A stretch of DNA of 10,085 nt, from the NCBI GenBank assembly GCA_020741375.1, contig DYZF01000059.1:1-10085 (forward strand), given 5' to 3'. Positions 6,444-10,085 of the stretch are shown here, piece by piece; the stretch's first letter is position 1; every line of letters begins with the position of its first letter. This DNA comes from Tessaracoccus flavescens. GTDB lineage: Bacteria > Actinomycetota > Actinomycetes > Propionibacteriales > Propionibacteriaceae. The notes under the pieces are model-generated. The model had not been told where the DNA came from, ran no database searches, and worked only from the letters and a program-made list of their open reading frames with translations. Made by a program: the position numbers and the translations under genes.

Positions 6444-7085
6444 CAGCACCACCGACAGATGCCGCGGGCCGTGGACTCCCTCAACGCGGCTCAGTTCGAT
6501 GTCGCTGGTGGCTGAGCCACCCGACAGCCAGGTGACGGGCCGGCGCTGGGTGAGCGCCGGAGTGAGCCGAACGACGCCCTCGGGGACGTCGCTGACCACT
6601 TGGTCCTCCCGGATGACACAGATGTGCCGGTCTGGGAGGAGGGTGAGGGCGCGGCGCCCCTGACCAATGCCGTGGTCGAGGGCGATCGTGCCTGAGTCGG
6701 CCATGCCGACGGCAGCCGTCGTCACGACGGCGTCGATCCCGTTGAGCTGTGCGTGGGACAGCACAGGTTCGTCCGAGTGAAGCTCGAAGCCCGCGTCGCG
6801 CAGGGCGTCGATCCAGTTGTCGGGAAGGCCCGCGGGGATCACCACGCTGTGGGCATCCAGCGCCCGGAGGGCCTCTATGACCGTCGCGGCGATTTCACCG
6901 TCGCCGCAGCGGCGGACGGCGGCCTTGTAATCCTCCACCTTCTCGACGAAATCGGCGATCACGTCGACGGTGCCCAGCGGCCTGCCGTACTCCCATTCGA
7001 CGGGGACGTCGACGGCCGGATCCTTCTCGGTCACATCACGGGTTGCGGCGCGGATCCGTCGCAGCACCTCTTCGCGTGCGCTCAC
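6435..7085 (-). CDS. lutC: Lactate utilization protein C (LutC, LUD domain)
   Basis: LutC is the third protein of the LutABC lactate-oxidation system. It is a cytoplasmic LUD-domain protein whose exact catalytic share is not settled. The chosen start is GTG at 7085, giving 216 residues. It overlaps the lutB stop as GTGA and has AAGGAGG 6 nt upstream. A longer frame to ATG 7205 would lie inside lutB and its N-terminal 40 residues look like out-of-frame lutB. Family signs are VGMADSGTIAL (126-136) and the C-terminal SATSDIELSRVEGVHGPR (191-208), the best conserved LUD signature. The N-terminal 50 residues form a charged helical lead-in starting SAREEVLRRIR. It is the last gene of the operon. 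Confidence 0.93.
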   Translation of the reverse strand: MSAREEVLRRIRAATRDVTEKDPAVDVPVEWEYGRPLGTVDVIADFVEKVEDYKAAVRRCGDGEIAATVIEALRALDAHSVVIPAGLPDNWIDALRDAGFELHSDEPVLSHAQLNGIDAVVTTAAVGMADSGTIALDHGIGQGRRALTLLPDRHICVIREDQVVSDVPEGVVRLTPALTQRRPVTWLSGGSATSDIELSRVEGVHGPRHLSVVLVG

Positions 7086-8560
7086 TTCGCGCCTCCTTCG
7101 TGTTCCTTCTTCCACCACTGCCTGAACGTCTGCGTCGGCGGTGGTTCGACGTCGCGCGCCTGCAGCCATCGGCCGGCCAACGGCACTGGGAGTGGGCCGA
7201 TCCACTTGTCGCCGAACATCTTCCCGGCGAGCCTGCTGCCCTTCTGGACGGTGGCGAGGTGCTTCCCGTCGGCCATCACCCAGCCGGCGCCCTTCATCAG
7301 CGCCTGCTCACCAGTGGGGTGCTTGGCGGTCTTGTGCTCAACCACCTTGTGCCGCAGGTGAACCAGGATGTCGGTGAAGGGGATCTTGACCGGGCACACG
7401 TCGTTGCACGCGCCGCACAGCGATGAGGCGAACGGCAGCGCCCGCTCGTTGGCGCCCTCGAGGCCGCGCAACTGTGGGCCCAGGATGGCGCCGATGGGGC
7501 CCGGGTAGGGGGAGCCGTAGGCGTGGCCGCCGACACGTTCGTAGATGGGGCAGATGTTGAGGCAGGCCGAGCAGCGGATGCAACGCAGGGCGGCGCGGCC
7601 TTCGGGGTCAGCCAGAACATTGCTGCGGCCGTTGTCCAGCAGGATGACGTGCAGGTCCTGCGGGCCGTCGCAGGGGGTGACGCCCGTCCAGAGTGACGTG
7701 TAGGGGTTCATCCGCTCACCGGTCGACGAGCGGGGGAGCAGCTTGAGGAAGACCTCCAGATCAGCCAGCGTGGGCAGCACCTTCTCGATGCCGACGACGG
7801 ACACGAGGGTCTCCGGCAGGGTCAGGCACATGCGGCCGTTGCCCTCGGATTCGACGATCACGAGCGTGCCAGTGTCGGCGACGATGAAGTTGCCGCCGGA
7901 GACGGCCATCTTGGCGCGCAGGAACTTCTCCCGCAGGTGGAGGCGTGCGGCCTCCGCCAACTCCGGCGGGTTGTCGGAGACGCCGTCGGGTGCGGGGCGG
8001 CCGTATTGGCCCATCTCCTTGACGAAGATCTCGCGCACTTCGGAGCGGTTGCGGTGGATCGCGGGGACGAGGATGTGGCTGGGGAGATCGTGCCCGAGCT
8101 GGACGATGAGCTCGGCCAGATCTGTCTCCCACGCGGCGATCCCCTCGGCCTCGAGGTGCTCGTTGAGGTCGATCTCCTGGGTGACCATGGACTTGATCTT
8201 GACCACTTCGTCGACGCCCTTGGCCTTGGCGATATCGGCGACGATCTTGTTCGCGTCGGCGGCGTCGCGGGCCCAGTGGACGGTGACGCCCGCGGCCGTC
8301 ATCGCGGCCTCCGCTTGGAGGAGGTACTGATCCAGATGCCTGCCCACTCGATCCTTGATCTGGGCGGCTGCGGTGCGCAGTTCTTCCCACTCGGGTACCT
8401 CGGAGGCGCGGACGATGCGCTTGTCGCGGATGGTGCCGGTGGCGTGGGCCAGGTTCTTGCGCTGCTCCGCGTTCTGCAGCGACTGCTTCGCGGCCTTGGG
8501 GAAGACGGGGATCCCCAACCACGTCCCGGGTTCGGGGGTGCGCCGTGCGGTGGTGGTCAT
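7082..8560 (-). CDS. lutB: Lactate utilization iron-sulfur protein B (LutB)
   Basis: LutB is the iron-sulfur electron-carrying subunit of the LutABC system that oxidises L-lactate to pyruvate. The 492-residue protein has an N-terminal LUD-like domain (roughly 60-310; GGNFIVADTGTLVIVESEGN at 222-241). A ferredoxin-type region follows with C327-x2-C330-x2-C333-x3-C337-P and C382-x2-C385-x3-C389-P, seven cysteines in the arrangement I expect for LutB. The connecting GGHAYGSPYPGPIGAILGP (344-362) is a family marker. A C-terminal tail of about 100 residues ends KKEHEGGAK. Start ATG 8560 overlaps the lutA stop as ATGA and is served by GAGGAGG (8574-8568) 7 nt upstream, inside the lutA end. Length is slightly above the Bacillus protein (about 476). 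Confidence 0.95.
   Translation of the reverse strand: MTTTARRTPEPGTWLGIPVFPKAAKQSLQNAEQRKNLAHATGTIRDKRIVRASEVPEWEELRTAAAQIKDRVGRHLDQYLLQAEAAMTAAGVTVHWARDAADANKIVADIAKAKGVDEVVKIKSMVTQEIDLNEHLEAEGIAAWETDLAELIVQLGHDLPSHILVPAIHRNRSEVREIFVKEMGQYGRPAPDGVSDNPPELAEAARLHLREKFLRAKMAVSGGNFIVADTGTLVIVESEGNGRMCLTLPETLVSVVGIEKVLPTLADLEVFLKLLPRSSTGERMNPYTSLWTGVTPCDGPQDLHVILLDNGRSNVLADPEGRAALRCIRCSACLNICPIYERVGGHAYGSPYPGPIGAILGPQLRGLEGANERALPFASSLCGACNDVCPVKIPFTDILVHLRHKVVEHKTAKHPTGEQALMKGAGWVMADGKHLATVQKGSRLAGKMFGDKWIGPLPVPLAGRWLQARDVEPPPTQTFRQWWKKEHEGGAK
7092..7098 (-). promoter_or_regulatory. Ribosome binding site AAGGAGG for lutC
   Basis: On the minus strand AAGGAGG sits at the 3' end of lutB, 6 nt before GTG 7085. 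Together with the GTGA overlap it decides the lutC start. Confidence 0.85.
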
Positions 8561-9306
8561 GCTGCAGCCTCCTCAGTGCTGGCCAGGATCTCGGCGAGGT
8601 GGATGGTCTTGACGCCGGAGCGGCCACGGTGGAGCACGCCGCCGATGTTCATGAGGCAGGCGTGGTCGCCGGCGACCAGATACTCGGCGTCGGTGGAGCG
8701 CACGTGCCGGGCCTTGTCGGTGGCCATCGCGATGGACACGTCGGGGTTCTTCAGCGAGAAGGTGCCGCCGAAGCCGCAGCACTGCTCGGCCTTCGGCAGG
8801 TCGATCAGATCGATGCCACGAACGGCGCGCAGCAACTGGAGCGGGCGGTCGCCCACCTTGGCGATGCGCATCGAGTGGCACGTGGGGTGGTAGGTGACGC
8901 GGTGCGGGAAGTAGGCGCCGACGTCGGTGACGCCGAGCACGTCGACGATGAACTCGGTGAGCTCATACGTCTTGGCCGCGACCGCTGTTGCCTCGCGGGC
9001 CAGCGATTCGTCCTTGGCGTGCTTGGCGAGCATCGGGTGCTGTTCGCGGACCGAGCCGACGCACGAGCCCGACGGGGCGACGATGTAGTCGTACTCACCG
9101 AAGGAGCGCACGTAGTTCTTGACGGTGGGGACGGCTTCGTCCCAGTAGCCGGTGTTGGTCATGATCTGGCCGCAGCAGGTCTGGCGCTCCGGGTAGGAGA
9201 CCTTGCAGCCGAGGCGTTCGAGCAGCTTCACCGTGGCGATGGGCACCGACGGCTTCATCGTGTCGGTGATGCAGGTCGCGAACAGCGCGACGTGGGGTTG
9301 GGACAT
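8557..9306 (-). CDS. lutA: Lactate utilization protein A (LutA, CCG-domain heterodisulfide-reductase-like subunit)
   Basis: LutA is a cysteine-rich subunit of the LutABC L-lactate oxidation complex, related to GlpC and heterodisulfide reductase HdrB. The 249-residue protein has two CCG domains. The first uses C12, C44-C45-G and C82 (PSGSCVG). The second uses C143 (YHPTCHS), C176-C177-GFGGTFS and C217 (DHACLMNIGG). This pattern is expected to bind iron-sulfur cofactors, by family analogy. ATG 9306 has AAAGGAAA about 7 nt upstream. The gene begins 18 nt after the permease stop and ends in a 4-nt overlap with lutB, so it belongs to the same transcript. A GlpC- or GlcF-type protein is less likely because LutB and LutC homologues follow directly. 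Confidence 0.95.
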   Translation of the reverse strand: MSQPHVALFATCITDTMKPSVPIATVKLLERLGCKVSYPERQTCCGQIMTNTGYWDEAVPTVKNYVRSFGEYDYIVAPSGSCVGSVREQHPMLAKHAKDESLAREATAVAAKTYELTEFIVDVLGVTDVGAYFPHRVTYHPTCHSMRIAKVGDRPLQLLRAVRGIDLIDLPKAEQCCGFGGTFSLKNPDVSIAMATDKARHVRSTDAEYLVAGDHACLMNIGGVLHRGRSGVKTIHLAEILASTEEAAA

Positions 9307-9324
9307 GATGATTTCCTTTCGGGC

Positions 9325-10083
9325 TTACGGGAGCAGCCAGGACAGGACCGGCGTCGACATGAGGCCGGACAGGAGACAGAGGAGGGCCAGCAGGATGAAG
9401 CTCCAGCCGATGATCTTGCGCAGGATCGTCGATTCGGCCCCGGCGATGCCGATGGAGGTGGCCGCGATGGTCAGCGACTGCGGGGAGATCATCTTCCCGA
9501 CGACGCCGCCGGCCGCGTTGGAGCCCACCAGCAGGGCGCGCATCGATTCGGTGCCCAGGTGGCTGCCCGGGCCGATCTCGGCGCCGACGCCGGACTGAAG
9601 GCTGGAGAACAGGATGTTGGCCGACGTGTCGGATCCCGTGACGTAGGTGCCGAGCCAGCCGAGGACCGGGGCGACGAAGGGGTACAGGGCGCCGGCGCCA
9701 GCGAAGAACAAGCCCAAGGCCAGCGTCTGGCCGGAATCGCCCATCACGTAGGCCAGCGCCACCACGGAGCCGATCGTCAGCATCGCGAAGCGCATCTTCT
9801 TCACGTTGGTCCACAGGACGCCGAAGATCTGGCCCAGGTTCATCCGGTAGATGAGTCCCGTGACGATGGCGACGAAGGCCAGCAGGATGCCGGGCGTCGA
9901 TGCCCACGCGAAGGTGTAGTTCTGGTGCGACGCCGGTTCGCCGGCCGTGTTCAGCAACTCGCTGAGGCCCGGCCAAGCGAAGACGACGTCGGTGCTGCCC
10001 AACGCCCGCTTCACGGCTGGGATGCTGGCGATGCCGAAGACCACGATGACCAGGACGTAGGGCACCAGGGCCATCGCGATGCG
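9325..10083 (-). CDS. lctP: L-lactate permease (LctP/LldP family), C-terminal part; 5' end beyond window
   Basis: The protein is the C-terminal half of a membrane transporter of the lactate permease family, which takes up lactate (and, in some members, glycolate) with protons. About 253 residues are visible, roughly half of the usual 530-560; the frame is open to the window edge, so ATG 10074 is internal. Numbering from that Met, hydrophobic spans lie near 2-21, 61-76, 97-112, 117-145, 198-213 and 222-248. Family motifs are GTYVTGSDTSANILFSSLQ (142-160) and NAAGGVVGKMISPQS (186-200). The gene ends in TAA, 18 nt before lutA, so import and oxidation are expressed together. The operon promoter and any regulator must lie outside the window. 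Confidence 0.93.
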   Translation of the reverse strand, partial: RIAMALVPYVLVIVVFGIASIPAVKRALGSTDVVFAWPGLSELLNTAGEPASHQNYTFAWASTPGILLAFVAIVTGLIYRMNLGQIFGVLWTNVKKMRFAMLTIGSVVALAYVMGDSGQTLALGLFFAGAGALYPFVAPVLGWLGTYVTGSDTSANILFSSLQSGVGAEIGPGSHLGTESMRALLVGSNAAGGVVGKMISPQSLTIAATSIGIAGAESTILRKIIGWSFILLALLCLLSGLMSTPVLSWLLP

Positions 10084-10085
10084 CC

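Noticed and set aside
7086..7205. N-terminal extension of lutC to ATG 7205
   Set aside because: These 40 codons lie inside lutB. GTG 7085 with AAGGAGG and the GTGA overlap explains the start, and the resulting 216-residue protein fits the LutC family.
7937..8893. 318-codon open frame on the plus strand across lutB and lutA
   Set aside because: It spans two well-supported genes in antisense and has no recognisable domain.

Overview
This window comes from a high-GC Gram-positive chromosome. GC-rich codons dominate, GTG starts and 4-nt stop/start overlaps recur, and all six protein families are typical of Actinomycetota. The lactate-permease/LutABC operon, the ParE type and the AdnB-like helicase-nuclease next to NudC would suit a lactate-using actinobacterium such as a member of Propionibacteriaceae. 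That family assignment is an inference; no rRNA or other taxonomic marker is present. I see no mobile element, CRISPR array, tRNA or rRNA, and no base-composition break that would suggest recent transfer. This looks like core chromosome.

Left part (1-3970, + strand): the nearly complete 3' portion of an AdnB-type UvrD-like helicase fused to a PD-(D/E)XK nuclease, followed with an ATGA overlap by nudC, an NAD(H) diphosphatase with a zinc ribbon. A strong bulged hairpin terminator (3984-4016) closes this pair.

Middle (4031-6428): a 65-residue CxxC...CxxH protein of unknown function (DUF7455-like) on the minus strand faces the terminator. It diverges from a ParE-type topoisomerase IV subunit B on the plus strand. 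The roughly 120-bp divergent spacer holds two promoter candidates. One is a GGAAC-N18-GTT element resembling SigE/SigH/SigR promoters, in front of the small gene. The other is a -10 box (TAGCCT) placed 6 nt before the only possible parE start codon, which implies a leaderless parE mRNA.

Right part (6435-10085, - strand): an L-lactate utilisation operon transcribed as lactate permease (cut by the window edge), lutA, lutB, lutC. An 18-nt gap separates permease and lutA, then ATGA and GTGA overlaps follow, each with a clear Shine-Dalgarno. The encoded route imports lactate and oxidises it to pyruvate through an iron-sulfur LutABC complex. The operon converges on parE with only 6 bp between the stop codons, and two overlapping small inverted repeats carry the two stops in their loops.

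I do not see a clearly new multi-gene system. The points most worth following are the small zinc-finger-like gene with its stress-type promoter, the leaderless parE, an altered ATP-binding G1 box in ParE, and the compact convergent junction. No gap longer than 300 bases lacks a gene.
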